Shown here: positions 1 through 7,500 of the stretch, in pieces
Layout of the letters: every line of letters begins with the position of its first letter
How positions within the stretch are numbered: the stretch's first letter is position 1
Assembly (NCBI GenBank): GCA_943704415.1
Contig: CALSCO010001837.1
Coordinates: forward strand, 1-12,858
DNA: 12,858 nucleotides
Direction: 5' to 3'
Source: Parvularia atlantis
Lineage: Eukaryota; Opisthokonta; Rotosphaerida
Made by a program: the position numbers and the translations under genes
Notes under the pieces: generated by a model
What the model was told of the DNA's origin: nothing
Databases searched by the model: none
The model's input: only the letters and a program-made list of their open reading frames with translations

Positions 1-371
1 CGGCCAGAACGAGGTGCGTTGCGCGTCCTGTGCGGTGTGTGGTGGCGTCTGACCCGTTGCGGTTTTTGCAGGGCAACAGCAACGCGGGCGTGATTGCCGG
101 TGTGATCAGCGCCTTCGTCGTCGCGAGCATAATCGTGTTTGTGCTGCTCTATCTGCAGAGGCACGGGAAGGGCCCGCTGCACTTTGGCGTTGCCGACTTC
201 AACTCGAGCCCTGCGTTTGACAACCCACTGGTGCGTGCGCGCGCGCTTGTTTGCGGTGCTGGTGCGCTGACAAGGCTGCGTGTTCAGTACCAGGAGTACT
301 CGCCCGCGCACGACAACCCGCTGTACGAGAGCCTGTCGGACCACGTGACCGAGACGGTCTTCTACACATAA
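1..371 (+). CDS. C-terminal exons of a single-pass membrane receptor-like protein with two NPxY motifs (partial)
   Basis: Three exon segments are visible: 1-13 (cut by the window edge), 72-230 and 288-371, with stop TAA at 369-371. The introns are 14-71 and 231-287, both GTGCG...CAG. The product ends with a short luminal or extracellular stretch (GQNE-GNSNAG), a roughly 22-residue hydrophobic segment (VIAGVISAFVVASIIVFVLL) and then a basic stop-transfer (QRHGKG), so a type I topology is likely. The cytoplasmic tail of about 50 residues contains FDNPLY and HDNPLY. NPxY is known to bind PTB-domain adaptors and clathrin adaptors, and FDNPxY is the LDL-receptor internalisation signal. I infer an endocytosed or signalling receptor. 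The ectodomain lies outside the window, so the family cannot be named. No integrin-beta membrane-proximal motif is seen. Confidence 0.75.
   Translation, partial: ARTRCVARPVRCVVASDPLRFLQGNSNAGVIAGVISAFVVASIIVFVLLYLQRHGKGPLHFGVADFNSSPAFDNPLVRARALVCGAGALTRLRVQYQEYSPAHDNPLYESLSDHVTETVFYT
231..287 (+). other. 57-nt intron that splits the first NPLY motif
   Basis: GT...AG intron with a GCTGAC branch-like element near 266-271 and acceptor TTCAG. Splicing joins N-P-L to Y-Q-E-Y and so creates the first NPxY. The intron is a multiple of three and has no in-frame stop. If retained, it would insert 19 residues and replace the tyrosine position with valine while leaving the second NPLY and the C-terminus intact. 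Confidence 0.75.
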
Positions 372-578
372 CGGCCGCGCAGCCGTCAGGCCGCTAATCT
401 CGGTCCCGTAACACTTTGCATCGCGCCGCCGTACCTCTGCGCATCTTTTTTTTCCCCTTCATGCACCTTACTGCAACCATCCCCCCTCCTCGTGTGCACC
501 GTGCAATGCCTCTCTGTCTTTGTGCCGTTGGCCGTCTTTCCAGCGTTACGAACGCATGGTGTGAGGGTGTGGTGGTAA
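372..578. other. Convergent intergenic region (3' ends of two genes)
   Basis: 207 bp between the stop of the plus-strand receptor gene and the stop of the minus-strand kinase gene. It should hold both 3' UTRs and cleavage sites. There is a T-rich, pyrimidine-rich stretch around 445-465. I see no canonical AATAAA on either strand and no gene. Confidence 0.6.
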
Positions 579-3295
579 TCAGCTGAAGAGCACCTTTGTG
601 TTGATCAGTCCTGCGGCCGGCCCAAACCTGCTAAGCCACCACGCGGCCAGTGGCTGGACGAAAAGCAGCAGGTTGAGCCGCACGGTCTCCTTGAGGTTGA
701 GCCAGAGCGTGCTGAGCGAGGGGCTGGTCTCCCACCGGTACTTGTTGATGCCCTTGACGGCGTACCTGCCCGCGCAGCCGTCAGAGCGAGCGCTGCGCGC
801 ACAGCGCAGAAGCCGAACCGGGCCATGATCGAGAAGCGGTTGATGGGCGAGCCCAGCTGCTCGTTCAGGAAGCGCAAGAGGTTGTTGGTCTTGATCAGCA
901 GGAGCAGCTGGCGAGGGAGCCTGTGGCGGACGCGTCTGAGCCACTTGCCTTTCGAGGGCGAACTGCGCGAAGCGAACCGCTCGATGATGTGCGAGTGCTC
1001 GCTGACGGGCACGGTGTCGTCGTCGAGGCCGATCATCTGGCGCGCAAACTCGATCTTGTCCTTGGTGGACAGGGCGTCGCCTGTGCGCAGCGAGCTCGTT
1101 AGCGGCCGCGAGGGCAGCGGACACGGCGCGCTGCGCACCGACGCCCTCGAGCAGCGTCTGCGACGGCGAGAAGGTGAACATGAGCGACACGAAGCGCGCG
1201 TACTTGCGCTCGACACCGAGCCCTTCTGCGGCCTTGCGAGACGCGAGCACGGGTAAGGCCCTTTGGGCGACAGCGACCGCGCGCGAGTGGCACGCACCTC
1301 CTCCATCCCGGCGTAGTCGTTGGCGATTGCTGCGCGCCACATCTGCGAGTAGTGCAGCAGAACGGGACCCGAGACCTCCTGGTATGTCCCTAGCAGCACG
1401 TGTGTGTGAGCGTGCAACACTTGCATGAGGCAGACACACCGTGATCGAGCAGGACGACCTGGCAGCCGCGGTTGTTCTTGGCGGGGCGCACGAGGATGTT
1501 CTATCGCGCGCGCGCGCGCGTGCGTGTGTGTCAGGCACACGGCGCAGCGACGCAGCCAGGCGCACCCCAGGGTGCGGGTCGCAGTGCACGTTCTGCGCAT
1601 GCGCGCGCACATGTCAAAGGACGGGCGCACATCGTCCGAGAGCGCACGCACCCCGTCGATGAACATCATCTGGCCAAACATCTCGACGATCGTCTGCGCG
1701 ACCGTCTTGGGGCTGATGTTGAGCTGTCTGCGGGCGACTGTCAGGGCCCGGGGCCCACGCTGTGCGCGACAACGCACTTGATGCCGGGCAGGTCGTCCAC
1801 GCGCACGCCCTCCTCAAACTCCATAGTGATGACGCGGTCGCTGCACAGCTGCGGCACCACCTGCGCGTGCTTGCGTCAGCCAATCGCCACAGCGCGCGCC
1901 TGGCCTGTGCGCACATCGGGCACGACGACATAGGGGTTCTGCGCGAGCTGCTTCTTGACGCGGATAGAGTTGGCCACCTCGGTCTTAAAGTCCATCTCCT
2001 CGTTAAAGCCGCGGCGGACCTCCTTGGCGAAGAAGGTGAAGTCAAACTCCTGTGCGGGTTGACGGCGTGAGGCAGCGCTGCCAGCCAGCCCGCCGCAGCG
2101 CGCACGGGCAGGAGGAACGCGACGACGCGGTAGTACAGCTCTGCGCACCGGTCAGCGAGCGCGTGCAGCGCGGCCGATTGGCGCGCGCACCCATGCAGTC
2201 GAGGTCAATGCGGAACAGGCGCGCGACCTCGGCGTGCTGCACCTTGACAGCGACCTCGCGCCCGTCGTGCAGACGCGCCTTGTACACCTGCGCGAGCGAC
2301 GCCGTGGCGACGGGCCTCACGGCACCGCGTTTCGGTGAGCCGGCGACAGCGGGCAAGGCGGGCAGGCGCGTGCGCGCACTCGGTCTGGAAGGCGGCGAAG
2401 CTGTCGAGCAGGTCCGTGCCGAAGCAGTCGCGCCAGGTGGCCATGGTCTGCGCGCACGATGAGCACTAGCTGCGGTCGCGCGGGCGTGCGACGCGCCTTG
2501 TCGAGTGGCTTGGCGATCGCGTTGTCCATCAGCACCTTGAGCGTCGTGATGTAGGCGCTGGGCAGGACGGGCGACGCCGCGAGCAGCTGCCCGGTCTGGC
2601 GTGCGCGGCGGCGTGAGACGCGTGCGCGTTACGATCGCTGAGGGCGCGAGCGCACCTTGACGAAGACGCCGCCCTGCGCGCGCACGAGCTTGAGGATGCG
2701 CCTGGCCGTGCGCTCGTGCACCGGCTCGTAGCGCTCCCAGCGGCCCTCGGCGCCAAGCCAGCGGTCTCGCACTGGCGCCGCGCGTCATCGGTCAGCGAGC
2801 GGGCGCACGGGACGAGAGAGCGGCGCGCGCACCTTGCATCTGCCACAGCCAGTCGACGATGATCGGCGCGAGGTAGCGGAACGCGACGGCGTAGCGCCAC
2901 GTGCCTGGCAGCCCGCGATCCGTCAGGCGCCGCGCGTCCGATCGGGCCACGCGCCTTCGAGTACGAGCGCGAGCTGCTGCAGCGGCACCGGCAGCGACAG
3001 CGGATACTCGTCGTTGTACTTGACGAGGCTGTACGCGGCCGCGCCGGCGACGCCCGTGCCGGCAGCTGCGAGCGCGCGTCTCGTTCAGGCCGATGCCGAG
3101 GACGACGACGACGCTCACTGAAGCGCAGCCGCCGCCGCGCTCGAGGCGGTGACGCAGGCGGCGCCGTGCTGACAGAGCGCTGCGCGGGCGCCCTGCGTAC
3201 GCCCGATGCGCACGTGAGCGACGCGCCCGCGTGGACGACGGGGCCCACGCCGCGTGCGCGCACCGCACGAGCCGAAGGAGCGGCACGCGAAGCAT
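579..3295 (-). CDS. ADCK1-like UbiB/ABC1 atypical kinase, mitochondrial
   Basis: Spliced length is 1749 nt, 582 aa (human ADCK1 is about 530), from ATG 3295 to TGA 579-581. The start gives an arginine-rich, acid-free presequence (MLRVPLLRLVR, then APAQRSVSTAPP), so mitochondrial import is likely. A short hydrophobic segment (AGTGVAGAAAY) follows. UbiB motifs are all present: KTGQ (K135-Q138, the KxGQ signature), alanine-rich loop ATASLAQV (194-201) in place of a glycine loop, VAVK lysine K215, the EEMDF helix (about 261-265), catalytic HCDPHPGN (D347, N352) and metal-binding LLDHG (D370). The C-terminal LLLIKTNNLLR block and the following helix match ADCK1 rather than COQ8. ADCK1/Mcp2 proteins act at the inner membrane in lipid homeostasis and cristae maintenance, and their substrate is uncertain. 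The gene is divergent from the orphan gene at 3728. I assign the family from motifs and remembered alignment; ADCK5 is the main alternative. Confidence 0.9.
1505..1531. repeat. Alternating purine-pyrimidine tract (CG/TG) inside an intron
   Basis: An unbroken 27-nt run of alternating pyrimidine and purine: about eight CG steps followed by TG steps. It lies in intron 1501-1565 of the kinase gene and fills nearly the whole stretch between the CTGAC branch-like site (about 1530-1534 on the minus strand) and the TAG acceptor. Such tracts are known to favour left-handed Z-DNA. Confidence 0.8.
2448..2496 (-). other. GC-AG intron in the ADCK1-like gene
   Basis: 49-nt intron with donor AAG|GCGCGT and acceptor GCGCAG. 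It joins ...KPLDK to TMATWRDCF.... The nearest GT alternative (four bases downstream) breaks the frame, and joining here reproduces the spacing seen in ADCK1 between the KxGQ helix and the alanine-rich loop. Confidence 0.8.
2905..2954 (-). other. GC-AG intron in the ADCK1-like gene
   Basis: 50-nt intron with donor AAG|GCGCGT, a CTGAC branch-like site and acceptor GCCAG. It joins ...LVLEG to TWRYAVAF.... The GT four bases downstream gives the wrong phase, and reading through meets a stop codon. Confidence 0.75.
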
Positions 3296-3337
3296 GACGT
3301 TCGCGGGTGATCGGCACCCCTTGGATTCGCGCCGAAC

Positions 3338-3358
3338 TGACGTCACTGGCTGACGTCA
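3338..3358. promoter_or_regulatory. Two perfect CRE-type sites (TGACGTCA)
   Basis: TGACGTCA occurs at 3338-3345 and 3351-3358, 13 bp apart, with a further CGTCA half-site at 3359-3363. This palindrome is the known binding site of CREB/ATF-type bZIP factors. The pair lies 43 to 63 bp upstream of the kinase start codon and about 370 bp upstream of the orphan gene. The match is exact; that a bZIP factor uses it here is inferred. Confidence 0.65.
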
Positions 3359-3490
3359 CGTCAATGGCTGAGCGGTGTTTTGGTCGATCGCCGCGAGTGC
3401 CTGGGCCTGCACGAGGTGGCGGGCGTGTCTCTCCGAGTTGAGGCCCAGGCAGGGCGCCGCCGCTGAGGCCCCGAACGGTCACATGCAAAG

Positions 3491-3507
3491 TGCCAAAACT
3501 CTTGGCA
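3491..3507. repeat. Inverted repeat TGCCAA-5-TTGGCA
   Basis: Perfect 6-bp arms (3491-3496 and 3502-3507) separated by AACTC, in the middle of the divergent promoter. The arrangement is everted relative to the known NFI site TTGGC-N5-GCCAA. It could be a dimer-binding site; function unknown. Confidence 0.5.
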
Positions 3508-3541
3508 ACGCATCAAGAGCACTTGACAACCGCGCCGTCGC

Positions 3542-3600
3542 CGTGACAGTTGTCATGCCAGCGGGGGGGCTGTCGCGTGACAGTTGCCATGCCAGCGGGG
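3542..3600. repeat. 25-bp direct repeat carrying a TGACAG palindrome
   Basis: Copies at 3542-3566 and 3576-3600 start 34 bp apart and differ at one base (T to C at repeat position 12). The first copy contains TGACAGTTGTCA (3544-3555), palindromic except for its centre; the base change in the second copy breaks the right arm. TGACAG/TGTCA is the known core of TALE homeodomain sites (MEIS/TGIF type). A TGACAAC element also occurs at 3524-3530. Confidence 0.75.
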
Positions 3601-3702
3601 CCACGGCGCATTTCTTTTTTCTCGCGGCACCGTGCGCGATATTTCGCCGACTGGCGCCGCGGTCACTTCGCTCCGCTCACACGCAAACCGCCGCGCACAG
3701 CC

Positions 3703-3726
3703 GACGACGACGACGACGACGACGAC
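3703..3726 (+). repeat. (GAC)8 microsatellite abutting a start codon
   Basis: Eight perfect GAC units end one base before the ATG at 3728. In the frame of that ATG the run has no stop and reads as a threonine string from an upstream ATG at 3584. I place it in the 5' UTR because ATG 3728 has a strong context (A at -3, G at +4). Confidence 0.85.
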
Positions 3727-3727
3727 G

Positions 3728-4490
3728 ATGGCAGACCGCTTCCGCGTGCGACGGGGACGGCTGAGCGACGCGCAGGTCGCGCGGCTGCAGGCGGTGGGTG
3801 ACGTTGCCCCTGCGCGGCGGCTTGCCTGACGACCCACCCGTCGGCCGCGACAAAGGATGCGCTCGCGCTCGTGCAGCGCTGGGCCGGCGCGCACCCGCTG
3901 CACGACGACGTGCTCATGAACCAGAACTGCGTCGACGTCGCCCCGGCGCGCGCGCGCGACACGTTCGGCCGCGTGCAGAAGCGGATGGACGAGTTCTGGG
4001 CCGATGTCCAGCCGTTGCTGTGCGGGCGCGATTGCCTCGCCCGCGGGCGCTGACATCGCCACGCCGCCCGCGCCGCCCGCCCACAGCGCGCAGCAGCCCG
4101 TCGTCGATCGCAAGCTGCTGTTCAAGCTCACGCACGGCGTCAAGAGCGTGATCGCCAACTACAGCGGCGTCGTCGGCACGGCATACCAGCTGCTCATGCA
4201 CATGGAGTTGCTGGCCGAGGCGCGCGACCCGGCCACGCGCGAGCCGATGGACGCCGACGAGGGTGCGGCGCATCCGCACGTGTCTCGTGACCCGTTGAGT
4301 CGTGTGGCTCACACATCGAGCCGCAGCACACTGCGCCTTCTCGCTGCTCCTCCCCGCCGTCGCCGACGCCACAACGCAGCTCCTCGCCCTCGTCGAGGTC
4401 ACGATCAACATGAGCGAACAGACGGTGTGGCTCGCGGGCGCGCAGGCGTGCGACCCCGCCGAGCTGGCCGCGACGGCGCAGCACGCATGA
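3728..4490 (+). CDS. Unrecognised 189-aa helical protein, four exons
   Basis: I do not recognise this family. Exons are 3728-3793, 3856-4019, 4087-4262 and 4327-4490 (stop TGA 4488-4490); introns are 62, 67 and 64 nt and the sum is exactly 190 codons. The product begins MADRFRVRRG and is predicted by eye to be mostly alpha-helical and soluble. Notable blocks are LHDDVLMNQNCVDVAP, KRMDEFWADVQPLL, KLTHGVKSVIANYSGVV and ALVEVTINMSEQTVWLAG. The last two look like amphipathic helices with regular hydrophobic spacing, as in small subunits of coiled-coil or helical-bundle complexes. There is no signal peptide, membrane segment or catalytic motif. It shares the divergent promoter with the kinase gene. 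The first intron (acceptor AAAG) is the weakest junction. Confidence 0.7.
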
Positions 4491-4594
4491 CCGGACGCCC
4501 CGCCGTCACCCCCATGCTCTCCTCACATCCTGCCCTCACCCTTTGTGTCGGCACTTTTGCATGCAGCCGCGCAAACCAACTGAAGAAAGCCGCC
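4491..4594. other. Convergent intergenic region, 104 bp
   Basis: Lies between the stop of the orphan gene and the stop of SKI3, so both 3' UTRs must fit here or overlap. The plus strand is pyrimidine-rich (about 4500-4545). No AATAAA on either strand and no gene. Confidence 0.6.
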
Positions 4595-7500
4595 TCACGC
4601 GGGCAGCCCCGGGTAGTGCGCGTCACGCTGCCGGATCGTCTGCACCAGCTTGGCCGTGCGCGGCTGCGTCGCCGAGCCCTCGCCGCGCTCGCGCAGGTGC
4701 ATCGCCCGGGCCGCGAGCCACCGCGCGATAAGGTCTGCGCCGACCTCGCTGCCCCTGCCAGCCGTTCAGCGAGCGCCGTGCGTGTGCGTACCATCCCGAC
4801 GTACCCCGAAGGCCCGTACGTCTCAAGCGCCTTGCTCGTCTCGGACAGCACGGCCGCGGCGTCGCCCGCCTCGTACGCAAAGCGCGCCAGGAGCACGTGC
4901 AGCCACCCGGCGTGCACGCGGTCGCGCGGCGCGCCCTCGAGCGCTGCGGTGCGGTGTGCGCGTGAGTGCAGTGCGCGTTGACAACGCGGGCGCACCTTGC
5001 TCAACCGCCTGCCGCGCCGTGGCCGCGTCGCCGGCCGCAAAGTAAATCTCGGCGAGCGTCTGCGTGCACGTGCCGTCAGCCGTGCCGCACAGCCCCGTGC
5101 CCGCCGCACCGTCCATGCCACAACGTTGCCCACGTCCGCCTGCACGCTCAGCTGCACCGCCTGCACCGCGCCGGCCGCGTCGCCCGCCGCGAAGCGCACG
5201 AGGCCCAGCTGCAGGCACGCGAGCGCGTACAGCACCCGGTCCGTCTCGTTCTCACCAGCGCTCGCCGCCATCTGGATCACGGGCTCGAGCACGCTCGCCG
5301 CCGCTTGCGCCTCGTCCGTCGTCAGCGCCGCGCCCGGGCTCGCCACGCTCCACTCGGCCAGCGCGATGCGCGCGTGCATCGTCGTGTGCCGCGCTGCGGG
5401 TCCGCTCAGCAGGTCGACGTGCTGCAGGATGCGCTGCGCGTGCCCACTCTGCGGCGGCGGCTGCGCCGCAAACGCGGCCTCGAGGCGCAGACCCGTCGCG
5501 ACGAGCGACCACGCCTCGGCACGCCACGGCTGCACGAGCAGGCTGACGAGCGCGCGCGTGAGCCGCGATCAGCGCATAGGCGCGTGCGCACCACTTTTGC
5601 AGCGCGCGCGACGCGTCCTTGGCAATCTGCCGCATGATGACGGTCGTGACTGGCTCGACGTGCGGCGGGTCGATCTCACCGGGCACGAGCTGCGTCGGCA
5701 CGCGGCGCCGCACTGAGCGCGCGAGGCTCTCGGACAGGCCCACGGCAGCCAGCATCTCGGCGCGCGCTTGCCACGCGTGCACCTGGCGGGCGCTCGGGCC
5801 GGGCGTCTCGCGGGCGAGCGCGACCGCGGTCGCCGACGCAATCTCGGCTGCCGCGCCGCCCGTGCTCGGACGGTGCTTGATCAGGAACGAGCCCAGGCGC
5901 GCCCAGTGCGCCGCCTCCCACGGAAACCGGTGCGCCGCCCGGGTCAGCACCATCTCGGCCGCGCCAGTCGCGCCCATCTGCAGGTACATCTGCACGAGCA
6001 GCTCAAACATGCGCCGGCCGTTCGGGTCGTGCCGCTGCTGCACGTCCGGCGGGAGCCGCACGAGGTCGCCGAGCGCGCCCGCGGCCAGGCCCGCGTCGCC
6101 CGTGCACACGCCGAGCACAGCCAGGAACAGCAGCGCGGCGACGTTGCTCGGCTGCTCACACGCACGCTCAGCAAAGCGCACGCACTCGCGGCGACCGAGC
6201 GCACCTCCGCCCGTACGAGCTGCAGCATCTCTTCCTTGGCCCGCGCAAGCTCGGCATCGCCCTCGAGCGACAGCAGCACCTGGCACAGGCACGTCACCGC
6301 GTACGCGCGCAGGTCGCCCTGTGGAGCGCGCCCGCGTGAGCAAGCACCCGAGCCGCTGTCGTGCGCACCTCGGCGGGGCACAAAGCGATCGCAGCCTGGC
6401 ACCTTGCCAGCGCCGTTGCAAGGTCGCCCGTGCCAGCGTACGCCAGGCTGCACGTGAGCAGCGCGAGGACGTGCTGCGGCGCCGACAGCTGCTCGCCGGA
6501 CGCGCGCAGCTCGCCCAGCCCAGCCTCGAGGTCTGCGACGGCCGCAGCGTGCTCCTGCGCGGCCCACAGAGCGCGTCCGCGGCTGAGCTTGACCTGCCGG
6601 GCCGCTCAGCGTGCGCTGGCAACCACTGCGAAGAGGCACGCACGCGCCACGCATGCTGCTTGGCTACCTCGAGCGCACGCGTGAACGACCGCACAGCCTC
6701 GGTGTAGGCGCCGTTCCACTTGCGGCGCACGCACGGCGTCAGCACACCCTCCGATGCGCCGAGCACACCCGCGCACACCTCGAGCACGCAGCCGTGCAGG
6801 TAAAGCGCGGCAAAGTCGTCGCGGTCCGCCTCGACCACCTTCTGCGCCGCAAAGAGGACCGCAAAGTCGTCGATCACGTGCCGCGCGTGCTCGTGCGCGG
6901 CCGCGGCGTCCGTCACCGGGTGCCGCTGCGCGTCCAGCTGTCGCGCAAAGAGCAGCTCGCTCAGATGCATGTTGGCATCGCGAAGGCGGCCGCTCGACAG
7001 CTCGACGCTGTGTGCCCACAGCTCGAGCGCCTCCTCGCTGCCGAACCGGGTTGCAATCATTGCCTGCGAGTTGCGCGCATGAGCGAGCGACACACCGCAC
7101 CATGTGCGCACCTGGCCAACCCAGCTCTCGGGCAGGTCCGGGTCCATCATCTGCGCGTTGGCAAAGGCCTTGTTGGCCAGCTCGACGTCGTCGCGGTGCA
7201 GATACAGCCAGCCCAGGTTGGCCCACGTCGTCGCGCTCTGTGCATGCACCCGATCAGCATACTGAGGCGCTGCAGCAGCAGCGTAAACCGCCGCACCTTC
7301 GGCGCCCACTTGAGCGCTTGAATAAACGCATGCTGGCTCATCATCACGAGCTCGTGCACCTGCGCCGCCGCCGTGCCCGCGGCCTCCTCCGCGACGCTGT
7401 GCCAGAAGAGCGCAACGCCGAGCATGCGCCACAGCTCGTTGTCCTGTCGCCACGCGCGCCATGAGACCGGTCGCCTGCTGCGCCTGCGCGCGACCGCACC

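Larger units (their letters stand above)
579..3295 (-). other. Splice map of the ADCK1-like gene (17 introns)
   Basis: Introns, in transcript order: 3193-3263, 3066-3118, 2905-2954 (GC-AG), 2772-2832, 2596-2655, 2448-2496 (GC-AG), 2316-2379, 2141-2190, 2050-2105, 1861-1914, 1728-1777, 1593-1651, 1501-1565, 1390-1439, 1233-1297, 1081-1138, 766-818. Sizes are 49-71 nt. Twelve donors are GTGCG; the others are GTGAG, GTGTG, GTTCG and two GC. Each junction keeps the frame and the family alignment, and the exon sum is exactly 583 codons. Least certain are the first two introns, in the poorly conserved N-terminus. Confidence 0.8.
3296..3727. promoter_or_regulatory. Divergent promoter region between the ADCK1-like gene and the orphan gene
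   Basis: 432 bp between two start codons facing away from each other, so it should contain both promoters and 5' UTRs. It is less GC-biased than the flanking exons and unusually rich in symmetrical elements: paired TGACGTCA, a TGCCAA/TTGGCA inverted repeat, a 25-bp direct repeat built on TGACAGTTG, and (GAC)8. No TATA box is evident. ORFs across it look non-coding (repetitive, no family resemblance). Confidence 0.75.

Noticed and set aside
1-371. Integrin beta tail
   Set aside because: Two NPLY motifs are suggestive, but the conserved membrane-proximal integrin sequence is missing and the tail is differently spaced. LDL-receptor-like FDNPxY is a closer match.
2529-3488. 319-aa minus-strand ORF extending into the promoter
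   Set aside because: Only its short piece at 3119-3192 is an exon of the kinase. The rest is intron, wrong frame or promoter, with very high arginine and serine.
3703-3726. CRISPR-like or other array
   Set aside because: Simple trinucleotide microsatellite. No spacer-repeat structure occurs anywhere, and the window is eukaryotic.
3584-3829. Coding poly-threonine run from ATG 3584
   Set aside because: The upstream part covers promoter repeats and has no protein-like character. ATG 3728 has a better context and leads directly into the spliced frame.
5619-6707. 362-aa plus-strand ORF
   Set aside because: Antisense shadow of SKI3 in GC-rich sequence. No domains, and composition is dominated by A, R, S and T.
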